Of a stretch of DNA of 64,000 nucleotides, positions 8,940 to 19,620 are shown in pieces. A model generated the notes under the pieces. The model saw only the letters and a list, made by a program, of their open reading frames with translations. It did not search any database and was not told the DNA's origin. Each line of letters opens with the position of its first letter. The stretch's first letter is position 1. Position numbers and translations under genes: made by a program. This DNA is from Heterocephalus glaber. Lineage: Eukaryota > Chordata > Mammalia > Rodentia > Bathyergidae. The DNA lies in the NCBI RefSeq assembly GCF_000247695.1, contig NW_004624781.1, forward strand, positions 11,841,354 through 11,905,353. Reading direction: 5' to 3'.

Positions 8940-11200
8940 TAGGTTGGGGATTAGAGAAATGATGAGAGTTTGGGGCTTATATGGAGATTTTTAGCAGACT
9001 TCTCAACACAAACCCTAAAGGGCAGAAGAGCTAGAGTGGAGAACCTAGACACCTAGTAAATCAGAGCCAGTGAGAGAACAAGTACACAAAAGTAACAATC
9101 TAATAAACACAGGAAGCCATAAAAGAACACCACACAACCCCACATTACTAAGTAAATCAAGAAACATACAAAACTTAAACCTATAAGATGTCCAATGGGA
9201 CACGGGTTAGATATTCCAGTCAGACACTGCATATGTGATTCCCACGCAGCTTCCTTTTCAGAGTGTCTTGAGTGCTCACACCCCATTGACTCCTCTGATC
9301 TCTCCACAGCAGCACCAGAGCTAACTGACTCAGGGCTTCTTTCTTCCAGCTTGCAGGCATTCTTGCAGAGCCTGATCCAGTCTGAGTTCTTGGGTTAGGA
9401 ACTCTTGCCGTCCATCTCCCTCGGTGTGATGGTGGATTAGACAGACAGGTTCACTGGCACTAAATTGTCCACTGAGTCAGGATTTTTCCTGGGGAGTCAA
9501 ATCATCTACAATAGTAACAGGCCAGTCTGTTACAGTGGTATCTATCAGGGCTAGCTGAGAAGTAACATATCACGAGACCCTGTTCTGGGTCTCCCTTTAG
9601 CCTACAGAACTCCACTGTTACAGTGTAAGCATCGTAACAAACTAAGTCTTGCCATACAGTTAGTGTGCCCTGAATGCGATGGTCTCCTTTAATGATGATC
9701 AACAGCATTCAACAATAGTTTTATACAATCAGTTATCTAAAGCCTGGGGGTTTGGGGACTGGGTAATGCCAGAGTGAGGAAGATAAGAGAAAAATAGAAG
9801 TTTTTTTTCCTTTTAAAAAACATATTTCAAGTCCTCTGCTTTGTGGTATAGGAAGGAGGAAATAGGAGGAGGGGCAAAGGATCCTAACGATGTTAAGGGT
9901 GTGTTATGTATTTAGAAGGGGATAACAGGGCAAACTAGGTACAAAATTGGTAGTGAGAAGTGGGATGGGAAAAGATTCTATGATTGATATAAATATTAGA
10001 GAAAAAGTTAAAGGGAGACAAATGAAAAGAGGGAGTGGAAAGAAAAGAAAAATTTAGAATGAATAACACAAGAGAAAGAAGTCAGGGTAAGTGATATGGA
10101 TAAAAGTAGGAGGGATATGAAGGGATAAAGGAAAATTCATTTACACTCTATAAACTGTACTGGGAGAAAAAAGGCCAGAGGAAGATAAGCACGTACACAG
10201 ACATGTTCATAAAAGAAAAAAAGCATAAAATAATGGAATAAAAGTGTGGGAGAAAATATACAGAAGGAGGAAAACAGCAAAGAATAAAAAAAGGTAAAAT
10301 AAAAAAATAACAATGGAGTAAAGCATAATACAAGTTTTCCGTTGTTTTGGACATGGGGCTCTTTTCCTCACGTGGGGTAAGGAGCAGAGCTCAAGCCAGG
10401 ACGTGTCTCCATTCACGCCAGCAGTCTGAGGCGGCAGTCCACCCCCAGAACAGTGCTACGTGTAGAGATCTCTTTACAGTGGGGACACCAGCGTGAGCCA
10501 CAATCCTATGGAACTCGGGCTGAACCTGGCTTCTGCCTGCAGGAGCTGGGCCTGTGTTCCCCAGCCCCTGCCTCTCAGCAGGACTCCCCCAGTGTGCCGT
10601 CCAGTGGCCAGCAGTCTCCTGTGACTGGCTTGCCCTCATCCACTCTGGGAACTTGGCAGTGTGAAGCAGCTAAGGGGCTGCCCTGGGACCCAGGTTCAAA
10701 CGTGCAGCCTTTCCCTACAGTGACATCCCCACCAGTTCTTGCTCTACTCCTGTGGCTGTGGGTGCTTGTACTGAGCTCACTCTCCAGCTGTTGACTGTGG
10801 AAGGCTGCTCTGGAAGCAGTGTCTCCTATTTTCCTTGCTAGTTCAAACTGCTGATGACTCTTTTGGTCCAGACTGAGCTCTCTGGTTCCCCGTGAGTGAA
10901 AAGTTGGTGGCTTCACCTTGCCTCCCAGCCAGGCGGTGCTGTGCAGTCTCTCCTCTGTGGTGTGATCTGGTTTTCCTCTAACACTTAATCTTGTTTTCTT
11001 CTCCTCTTGTCAGTTCCCTTGTGGTTTCCAGGTAATCTCCACTCTCTTCAATTCCTCTCCAAGCTAATGTTTTCCAGATTCTAGACAGTTTGTCCTGAAG
11101 AAACTGAGTTGCTGGCACTCCCTGCCCTGCCATGTTGGGACTGCCCTACCTTGCTTCTTGTTGCTTTCCCTTTCCCCTTCTTTCCTTTGGGACTCCCCTA
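8940..11200 (-). other. L1 5'UTR-like region
   Basis: This non-coding stretch precedes the ORF1-like frame on the reverse strand and ends near a gccatgttggga string, the kind of sequence found at L1 5' ends. The part at 10350-10950 is relatively GC-rich with scattered CpG, as L1 promoters often are, and gives spurious overlapping open frames on both strands. An A/G-rich stretch spans 9780-10340. No protein is supported. Confidence 0.5.
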
Positions 11201-11205
11201 CCATG

Positions 11206-12010
11206 GTACACATGTCAAAGCTAAGACATTAACTACATTACAGTCTTTAATTTCACCAGTTTTTCCACCAATACCCTTTTTGTGTTCAGGATCCAGTCCA
11301 GTATACTCATGGCATGTTTCCTTAGTCTCCTCCAATTGGTGACAGTTTCTCGGTGTTCCCCTGCTTTTTTGACCTTAGCCCCTTTTGAAAGGTCCTGTGT
11401 TTTGTAAATACTGGACAGGGTTTGTGTGAGGTTTTGTCACGATTAGACGAGTTTGGGAAGAAACCACGGAGGTGAGGTGACCTTATCCCATCATCTGAGG
11501 GATTCGTGGTACTGACTTGACTTATCACTGGTGATATTAACTGGCTTTTGGGGTTTTTTTTTTGCGGTACCAGGGATTGAACTCAGGACCTTATGCTTTT
11601 GAGGCAGGCGCTGTGCCACTGAGCTAAATCCCCAGCCCAATATTAACTTTTATCAGTTGGTTCAGATGGAGTCTGCCAGATTTATCTAGTGTAAAATAAC
11701 AATTTTGCCCTTTCTGTATTCTATTCATTAGATTTTAGTTACCAAGTTTAGCCTATACTAAGGGAAATGGAAATTAAACTCTCATTCCTGGTGCAAGGAG
11801 CAATAGAGAATTTGTTAATGTATATATTAAAGTAGATATAGTAATTAATAAATATTTTTGGAAGATACTTTGAAGCTATGCAAATCCCCCCCCCATAATT
11901 GGTTCTTTTATGTATGATAGGAGAAAGAACATTCTGAAGCATCCAAACAAATCAGTCACTTACTTTTTAATCGTAAATCAGTAGGCACACTGTTTTCTTC
12001 TTCTTTTTAA
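11206..12010 (-). repeat. L1M 3'-UTR fragment, part B
   Basis: Landmarks of the L1M 3' region read on the reverse strand: cagtctttaatttcaccag, aggatccagtccagtatac, gttgg(t)gacagtttctc, the gacttgacttatcactggtg block, and ggaagatactttgaagctatgc. It continues part A at 5341-5446. An ID element interrupts it at 11554-11638. Confidence 0.75.
11554..11638 (-). repeat. ID SINE
   Basis: Poly-T, gcggtaccagggattgaac, gaggcaggcgctgtgccac, then tgagctaaatccccagccc. An atattaact string lies on both sides (from about 11533 and 11640), consistent with a target duplication. Confidence 0.92.
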
Positions 12011-13669
12011 AAACTTTTTCAACCTTTGTGGAAAAGATTTTTCTTGGCTCAGAAGTTGAGCAATTGAACCCATCTATGCAGTGTTCATTCATGACCTGTG
12101 GATGACTCCTAGTGGCTGTTTCTTTCTCTTTTTAGTAAGCACTGATGACCTTCTTTTTCAACTTTCTTTCTAATTTGGGGTGTGAGATTTAGGCTTTTTA
12201 AATATTATTAGGGAATATTATTAAGTACCAAGCATGGACAATTTCTCTAGACAGAAAGCAAAAAGTAAACATTTCATTTTTTCTTTTTTGTACTTCTCCC
12301 TTGTTACAACTTATATGTGAAATTGTTATTTGAGATAAAATTCTCCAGACCTTGTGGTACCAGGCTTTAGGAACCTTTGTGATAATTTATTAGGCCCGTA
12401 GTTTTTCAAAGTGAAGAAAATATCTTTACAAACCACAACTTACAGTGCCAACTTCTCCCTAGGTTTCCTGGCACAGAAGTAAACCACATTACTAGTTTGT
12501 GAGTCTGTAGAAACTCTTAACATTAATGTTGAAGAAAAATTCTACTAAAATAGTATCTTAGGATTCTTTGGCCAAAATTTCCTAGAAAATTATTATGTAC
12601 ATTTAAAAAAATTACTTTTAGAAAAAGGTTGGGTTTTGTCTTTCTTATACTATTCTATGGCTACGCCAGGGATTCCTAACATGGAGTGTCTGAATTCTTA
12701 ACAGTCCGAGTCCTTTCTTGCTACTCACAGAAATTAACTCTGCTTCATTGAACCCTAACAGGAATGGACTAAAAGGGAGTTGGGTAGGGTGAGAGAAGAG
12801 GTTTGGAGCTAGCAACACGGCCAGAAACTGTTCCTTCATTATGCTGTGGAACTGATCAACGAGACAACATAGCCACAAAGATCCTGGATCATTTCAAGTT
12901 CCCTGAGTCACTAGCCAGTTCCAGATCTAGGTCAAGTATATCTTATTAGCAAAGCTTGGCATATTTTTGAAGCATAGCTTCAAGGGAATCTTGGAAAGTG
13001 ACTATGTCTTTCCCTGGTGGAGAGATCTCTGATTCAGCAGGCATAAAGCTCCCCAAGCACAATCAGAGGGTTCAGATACCAGCAGCCAAAATGAATGACA
13101 AACACACAGATCCCTATGGATGGGGGTCCTTTGAGCTGTAAATTTTATCTGATTCTCAAGTCTGTAATTTATGATAAAGAACCTCTGCTTGAAATGCACT
13201 TAAGTGCATATTAAAATATTAAAATGTAAAGATGTCATAAAAATTATTTTCCTTAACTACATGTTGACTCTTCACATAACTACTATTAATACTGTCTCAA
13301 TCTCTTCTTTGGAGTCTAATCTAAATATGTTTTTAACTTCTTTGGTATTTGTTTCAGGAAAATTAGATGATTTTTTTTCTTTAAAAAATTGCCATCAGAA
13401 ATTTATTTTTCCTTCTTTTCATTTAGAAATACAATTCTGATTAAAATAATGACTGGACTTAAACTTTTATCCATGCTCCCTCCTAAAATTTCTCTGAAAT
13501 GGCAACAAGATGAAGATGGTGGGAGAAGAGACATTAAGAATGACATTTTGGAATTGAGAAAGGAGGAGGATGAGAAGATAATTGAATTAACAGACCTGAA
13601 AACTCTGAAATCTAACTTAACAGTGAGGGAAACTTTTATTTGGCAGTCTAAAAAAATGTATAGAGTAAC
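12011..13669. other. Unique non-coding stretch
   Basis: No repeat family was recognised. A 123-codon frame at 13389-13760 has a pyrimidine-rich, AG-ending stretch in its early part but no known domain, and it runs into an LTR, so it is not called a gene. Confidence 0.4.
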
Positions 13670-14060
13670 TGCTCTGTGGTTTGACTGTTTCCCCAAAGGC
13701 TCATGTGCTGGAAGCTTGACTGTCAGTGTGGTGATGTTCAGAGGTGGTGGGGGCTGGTAGAAAGTGATTAGGTTGTGGGAGCACCCACCTTAGAAGCGAT
13801 CAGTGCTCGTCTTGTGGAATGAGTTAGTTCTTGTGAGAGTGGGTTGTTGTAAAGCAAGAGTACCCCACATGCCTGACCGCACTTCCGCATGTAGCTGTAT
13901 CCTTTTCTGCTTCTCTACTATGTTGTGACATAGTTAGGCGACCTCTCCCCAGGGTCTGAACAGATGGGGTCACCCAGTGCTGGACTTCAAGTCTCCAAAA
14001 CTATTCATAAGCTACTTGGGCTTAGTATTTTGTTGCAGCAACAAAAAAATGACTAAGGCA
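13670..14060 (+). mobile_element. MaLR solo LTR (MST/MLT-like)
   Basis: The stretch carries the order of landmarks of MST-type MaLR LTRs: gtggtttgactgtttccccaa, gctcatgtgctggaa, agtgattagg, gagagtgggttgttgtaaag, then a 3' end with gttgcagcaac and actaaggca. MaLRs are non-autonomous ERVL relatives. No internal coding region adjoins it, so it is a solo LTR. Target duplications are not evident. Confidence 0.75.
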
Positions 14061-14285
14061 TCTATGTGTCAAGTTTTGTTCTAGGTCTTTGGGTTTCATT
14101 AATAAACAAAAGCAGAGTCACTGTCTTGTGGAGTTGCCATCTGTCAGTAGAAGCCAATCAATCAGATTTGTGCCCCTAACCTTCCAATTGGCTCAGGAAT
14201 TGGTGATACCCCTTTTCTCTGGAAATGGAATTAAATGTAAGAGTGGAAAATAAGGACTGCTTGAAAGTTTATTTAAGAAGCAGTT

Positions 14286-14412
14286 AGCTGGGCATGGTCA
14301 CACACACTTGTAAGCCCAGCTACTTGGGAACCTGAGGCAGAAGGATTACAAATTCAAGGCCAGGGTGGCACCAGAGACATACCCATCATTAAAACAAAAA
14401 ACAAACAAAACC
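14286..14412 (+). repeat. B1-like SINE
   Basis: agctgggcatggtcacacac, gcccagctacttgggaac, ctgaggcagaaggattac and an (aaac)n tail give the order of a 7SL-derived B1. Flanks agcagtta and aggcaattaa are loosely similar. The copy is diverged. Confidence 0.85.
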
Positions 14413-16288
14413 AGGCAATTAAATTACCATTGTGTAATATTACTTTCTGCCATGAAAAGAGATATTCTGTATCTGTGCTAATAGAGTGGCCACTGGCCAT
14501 GTATAGTTATTGTGCAACTGAATTTGCGATTTAATTTAATTTAAGTTAAATTTATATCATCCCAGTGCCTAGTGTTGCTGTATTGGACAGCATGGAGTTA
14601 AATCCTCTATTCCCTCTCCCACTTGGAGTGACTGCATGGCTGTCTCTCCCTCAATGCATCAAAAACTCTTAAGGTTTATCTTTTGAACTAAAGTCTGCCA
14701 TGCACATAAGAGGGTGAGGAAACCATACTGAGAAGAAAGGGGTTACCTGAATTTGAGGAACTGGTCTTCCCGCATTTGACTTTCCAAATGCAAGCAGCCA
14801 CCTTATACTTCAGGTGTGAGATTAGGAACTTAGTATCTGATGAATCTGATTAGTCCAAGAGAAAAGACCTAAATATGTTAACATATTTTAATGGAAATGG
14901 AAGAATCCAGCCAGATTACCCAGACCCAGACTTGACAATGAAACACATACATCAGAGCTTCTCCTTTCATCCTAAATGTGAGCAGATGAGGATTATCAAA
15001 TATCTGAGGATGCCTTCCATCTAAAACGAAAGACAAACACTTAAACAAAATTGAGAAAATAGAGACAGTTCACGGGGAAGAGTTTTTTAAAAGGTAAGAA
15101 ATAATTTTGCATTTAAAGCACAATAATAGAACACTATTAATAAAGGAGAAGTTGAAAGAACAAAACCTAAAAAAGGTTTTTGAAATAATGACACAAACCA
15201 CAAGCTCTACATAAAGTGTAGAAAATAAAATTTAAGAAATCTTCTAGAAACTGAACAGAATAAGAAGACAAAGAATGTTAAGACAGGAGAAAAAGATAAT
15301 AAGAAAAGCACCTCAAAAGCAGAAAGTTTAACATCTAAATGATATAAATTCCTGAAATGCAGAATTGAGTAAAGGAAATCAGATAAGTAATTCAAGAACA
15401 TTTTCTCAACCTGAAGGATACAAGTTTATGGAATGACAAGAACCACTAAGAGCCCAGAAAAATGGATGGAAATATATCCACACCAAGGTACGTTGTGATA
15501 TTTCTGACCACAGGGAGCAAAGAGAAGGTCCTAATAGCTTCCAGGGAGCAGAAGGGAAGGTTATACACAAAGAATTAGGGATTTGAGTTACTTTGGAGAT
15601 TACTTTGCAACACAGAATTCTATACCCAGTCAAAATATCAATTATGTAAAGGTTGAATAAGGAGATTTTTATCAGCTGCGTATGACCTCAAACATTTTGC
15701 CTCTCTTCCAGTTTTTTCTCATACAGCAACTGAAATATTGTATAAAAAAAGAAATAAGCGAATGATAATGAAGATGTGGAAGCTAAAAATCAGGAATTAA
15801 TATAGGAGGCAAGTAAGGAAAAATTTCAGGATGATGGTAAAGGGAAATTCCCAGATGAATATGTGCAGTGAACCAAGAGAAGAGCCAGAAGGTTGGGGCA
15901 GGTCAGGAGTCAAGAAGTGATAATTCCAAAAGATAAAATTGATAATGTTTGAGTGTATTACGCACTTAACAATTTACCCTGAGCATCACTTGGGTAGCAC
16001 AGGTATTTATGTACTGATTATCTCGAGTGTTGCTCAAGCAGGTGTCATTTCCACCAGTCCATTCTACTTTGCATGAGATATACTCATGTCTGTTTATTTG
16101 TTTTATATCTACTATTTTTGCATACTTTCACATTTAAAATGTTGTATTTGCCTTTGATGTTTGTTTCTAATGAAATCTAATAATGTTTTGGTTATTTTCT
16201 TATACTAATTTGTATTTTATTTGTGAAAACCTATAATTTTGTACTGCCATCTATTAAAACTATTATAAGTACATTAGATACAATTTTT

Positions 16289-16373
16289 TTTTTTTTTTTG
16301 GTACCGGGGATCGAACTTGGGACCTTGTGCTTGTGAGGCAGGTGCCAGAACCACTGAGCTAAATCCCCGGTCC
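16289..16373 (-). repeat. ID SINE inside the piggyBac relic
   Basis: Poly-T then ggtaccggggatcgaacttg ... ctgagctaaatccccggtcc. Target duplication agatacaattttt (16276-16288) against agatataattttt (16374-16386), one mismatch in 13. It inserted after the transposon had landed. Confidence 0.95.
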
Positions 16374-16429
16374 AGATATAATTTTTATACTTCAGAACTC
16401 AGTGATATTATTTTACAATACAAAATGGA

Positions 16430-17110
16430 CTTATTTAGGGCACTGAGACTGACTAGGAAGGAAATGCCAAAAAATCTGCAAAAGAAAAAACTGAAAAAGG
16501 AAGAAATGTTACCATTATCAGAGAGGAAAAGTCTGTGCTATGAAATGGAAAGGCAAAAAAGACACCTCCTTATTGTCAATTAGTCATAATACAAAAATGA
16601 TAGAATTTGAAAGAAGAAATGAACCTAAAAATATTCCAGTAGTGGTCAGTGATTATAATAATTCTATGGGTGGTGTTGACAGAGTTGACCAACATCTGAC
16701 AGCCATTCTGTAATCAAAAAGTGAGGAAAAATATTATGAAATATTTATGCACCTTCTGGACCCAATAATATGGAACTCATTTGTTATTTATTTAAAACAA
16801 GGAAGTTCAAAAAGTCATTTACAATTTAGATTATGTCTAATAGACCAAATCATTGAAAAATATGGGATAGCAAAACGCCAAGCGAGACGTCCATCATTGA
16901 CATCTTCACCATTATGTTTAGTGGGTAGACATTTTATTGAAATTATACCTCCCACAGAAAAAAAAGGAAAGGCCAACCTGACAGTGTTGTTGAAAGTGTG
17001 TTGTTCACAGAAAGACAACAATGCAAAAAAGAATTTGGAGAGACTAGATACTACTGTCCGGTTGTAACATTGTATTGTGTATCAAATGTTTTAAGATACA
17101 TTGTACACTG
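16430..17110 (+). pseudogene. piggyBac transposase pseudogene, C-terminal part
   Basis: Reading across frames, the remnant follows the PGBD/piggyBac order. First comes an L-R-x-x-R-K-x-M-P-K-x-L block (about 16447-16490). Next is the hallmark YNNSMGGVDRVDQ (about 16651-16689), whose GGVD aspartate aligns with the third catalytic Asp of the DDD triad. Then a LLDPIIWNSFVIY helix (about 16750-16790) and a basic stretch follow. A cysteine-rich tail in another frame (about 16975-17095) has CC..C, C, C..C and KCF-H spacing, like the DNA-binding zinc finger. There are at least two frameshifts and several stops. The first two catalytic Asp regions are absent, so it cannot act. Whether it is Looper-like or another PGBD family is not known. 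Confidence 0.8.
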
Positions 17111-17453
17111 ACAAATTATAGAATAAATTTGATAAAATTGTTGCTTTTATATTTCCTGTTGTGTTATAAAAATTAATGAAAAATATGCAATTTTTGATCA
17201 TCCTGTATTTAAATAATTGGACTGGCAAGTGGTTAAGAGGAAATTTACATAGATGCTAGATGGGGAGGGTCTGATGATGGAGTAGTGAGAGTTTGTAAAT
17301 ATGAAGTGCACACACACACACAAAACCAAATACACAAAAATCCAAGCACCTTCTAGAGAAAACAAAAAGCATCAGAAAGAACAAAAAAGTAAGCATAACA
17401 CATGCCTAAGCAGTGAATAGCATATACATAAGCATAATGCAAACATTTAATAA

Positions 17454-17820
17454 TGTTATGGCTTGGATCTTAAATGTTCCCCCAATTCTCAGATATTTGA
17501 AGGCTTGTTCCCCAAGTGATGGTGCTGTTGAGAGATAGTGGAATGTCTAGAGGTGGGACATAGCAGAAGGGAATTGGGTGCACTTTAAGGAGATACTGGA
17601 ACCCCGGCCCCTCCCCTCTTTCTTTTTTGCTTTCTGGCAGTCATGGGGGGAGCAGCCTCCTCTGCCACATACTTCGGCCGCCGTGATGCACCACAGGCCT
17701 GAAAGTGATCAGGCTAACCATGGACTGAAACATATGAAACCATGAGTCAGAGTAAATCTTTCCTCCTTGTAAAAGCTGATTATTTGCGATATTTTGTCAC
17801 AGTGACAGAAAGCCAACACA
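17454..17820 (+). mobile_element. MaLR-type solo LTR with perfect 5-bp target duplication
   Basis: The LTR begins tgttatggcttgga and ends gaaagccaacaca. In between are gttcccccaa, ggtgggacatag, ggagatactggaaccccgg, a gcagcctcctctgccac block, and gaaaccatgagtc. Five-base duplications aataa flank it (17449-17453, 17821-17825). It inserted into the L1M. There are no internal retroviral genes. Confidence 0.88.
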
Positions 17821-18030
17821 AATAATAATCAGACCACAATTTTGATAAAAATATGTTGGGGTTTGGAAGCTTGAGATTATGTGATATCTGTTTGGGTTGA
17901 GGCATAGGGGCAGAGAGAAAGCTAAATACCTATTTTCAATAGGGGAAATCAGTAGGTAATGCCTAAAACTAAAAATTCAAAAGGAAAGGGATTGTATTTG
18001 CTATTAAAGTTATGGAGGCAAATACCAAAA

Positions 18031-18959
18031 TAAATAGATAAACATTTGACTGGAGTGGTGGGCAGGCTGTGGAAGAGCAATTGTTTCCATGATAATTAGC
18101 CCTTGTAGAACAATTTGTGTTTTAAAACTCTTTGTATTTATAATTTCAGTTAAGGTAAAAACAACCAACCACTGAAAAACATTAGGAAGTTGTGTGATGG
18201 GTTGGAATGGCATACTTCCTCAACTTCTGAAAAGTTGTTTGGGGAAAGATTAAAAACATTTTTTGAAAACATCCTAATCTTCACTTTTCCAAGATAATAG
18301 AAATAAATTTGATTTTTTAATAGAAATATCTGAAATGATGAAAAGAATAATGCCTCCCATAGTTTCTTTTTTCTACCCCCAATATAAGGTAGAGGGTTTG
18401 TACTTAATTTGGCCAGTACTTTCTTCTGCATTCTCCTGGTAAAAGCATATCTTTGAGAAACAGCTTTATTTTGTCTTCAGCCAATACTGATTGATACTCA
18501 TGGTTCCCTTTCCTGAACTATAGGAGTGGGCACATGACCAACTAATGATCTTCCAGAAACTGTATTGACATTTTAAAGAAATTTGGACTAAGTATAAAGT
18601 GTGCCTTCTTGCAGCTTAAAATCAGTTACAAAAAGTGATGTGAATTGGTGAAAATTTAAGCACTGTATTATAACAAAATTGAGAGACAGTCATCTGAAAG
18701 CAACATGCCATCTCCAGATGCAGGCTCTGGCCGATTTAGCCTCCAACTTGCTGGTCTCTTCCCTGGATAGACTGATCATCCCCAACACACTTTCCTGGCT
18801 TTTCTTTGGCCTCAACTGGCCTTGAACCCAGACACAGGGGAGAGAACCCCAGCTCTGCATGGGGACACAGCAGGAAGTCTACTGCTTTAAGTTGGACTTC
18901 AGGTACACACCATGGGTACAAACACGGAGGCTGAAGATCTCAGTGCTTTGTTAGGAAGG
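18031..18959. other. Unique non-coding stretch
   Basis: No recognised repeat or exon. Frames at 18010-18431 and 18736-18921 on the reverse strand are short and featureless. Confidence 0.4.
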
Positions 18960-19620
18960 ACTAAAGCTCCCTGCTCTTCTATGGTCCAGGCATGTTGAGC
19001 CTGCAGGACGCTCTGCAGAACTGGAGAAACTGCTTGACCATGGCTGACTCCTCCAGGATGACTGTGCACCCGTCAGATGTTCTCCCATTTCCTACGGCAG
19101 TCATTGCTTGAGGAGGAGGGGATGGCGAGGTGCCAACCATAAATAATGAATAGCACCCTCATTTGCATTCTTTTTTAGTGGTGCCTCTTTGCACACAGCA
19201 GTGCAGGAACCTGGAGCCCGAGGAAATATGACTTGGAGCCGGCTCAGGCTCCCTCCCTCCAGCGTGCCTAGCTCAGGAAAAGGCAGAGCTCTTCCCGGCA
19301 GACCATCTGGCTCTCCTCAATGTGCTTATTAGTAACCGTGGAGGTGGATCTGTTCGCCTGGGACAGCATCTCGAAGACAGATGCTGAGTTTATGTGTAAA
19401 ATATGGCTTCCAGCCAAAGCACTAATCATGATCGCCTCTGAAGTGGTTCCAATCGTCTGGATGAGGCGGCTCCGGCTCTTATGTTGTTTGCACAAGCTGG
19501 TAGTTAGAGGTGTTGTGTACAAGATATTTGTAGTCATAATTTCTCCAAACAGGTTAAGGCAAACATGAGAATCAGCATATTAATGTGCTGTGTTTCAAAT
19601 TAGAATTATAAACATACTTT
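18960..19620. other. Possible conserved regulatory element
   Basis: This repeat-free stretch has higher complexity and more CpG than its surroundings. It holds a perfect octamer-type atttgcat at 19161-19168 next to aataatgaa, and an 89-codon reverse frame (19268-19537) that is not recognised. Such features suit a conserved non-coding enhancer or an unrecognised exon. Nothing here proves either, and cross-species alignment would decide. Confidence 0.25.

Larger units (their letters stand above)
5550..11200 (-). mobile_element. Near-complete rearranged L1 retrotransposon
   Basis: On the reverse strand the 5' end is near 11.1-11.2 kb and the T-rich 3' end near 5.55 kb. In reverse-strand order it has a long 5'UTR-like segment (about 11200-8940), an ORF1-like start (about 8906-8690), a flipped segment (8690-8008) and ORF2 from the reverse transcriptase domain to the C-terminus and 3'UTR (8007-5550). 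An internal deletion lies near 7128, judged against the second L1 in this window, where a few hundred bases are missing. Stops and frameshifts abound and the copy is dead. It inserted into an older L1M. The exact 5' boundary is uncertain. Confidence 0.75.
15970..17232 (+). mobile_element. piggyBac-type DNA transposon relic (TTAA-flanked)
   Basis: The element lies exactly between two TTAA tetranucleotides (15966-15969 and 17233-17236), the target piggyBac elements duplicate, and the L1M sequence outside joins cleanly across them. It encodes the C-terminal third of a piggyBac-like transposase. Terminal sequences caatttaccc and, inverted from the right, ccacttgcca agree at 6 of 10 positions, so the inverted repeats are decayed. 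Without the nested ID it is about 1.2 kb, against roughly 2.4 kb for autonomous relatives, so the 5' half of the gene is lost. Confidence 0.8.
14920..18030 (+). repeat. Old L1M-type LINE, 5' half, interrupted
   Basis: Forward-strand wording typical of L1M 5'/ORF1-flanking sequence is seen: acattttctcaacctgaagg, ccacaccaaggtacgttgtg, gcttccagggagcag, cacagaattctatacccag and gatgatggtaaaggg. The sequence continues beyond a piggyBac insertion (gaggaaatttacatag at 17237) and beyond an LTR (from 17826). All frames are broken. The 5' and 3' limits are approximate. Confidence 0.7.

Noticed and set aside
10391..10916. Overlapping frames of 82-113 codons in a GC-richer stretch
   Set aside because: They sit in the L1 5'UTR-like region on both strands. 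The higher GC, not coding, explains them.
13389..13760. 123-codon forward frame with a charged middle (residues DGGRRDIKNDILELRKEEDEK) after a pyrimidine-rich tract
   Set aside because: No domain recognised, no donor site pairing, and the 3' end runs into a MaLR LTR. It may be an old retroposed piece, but nothing supports a gene.
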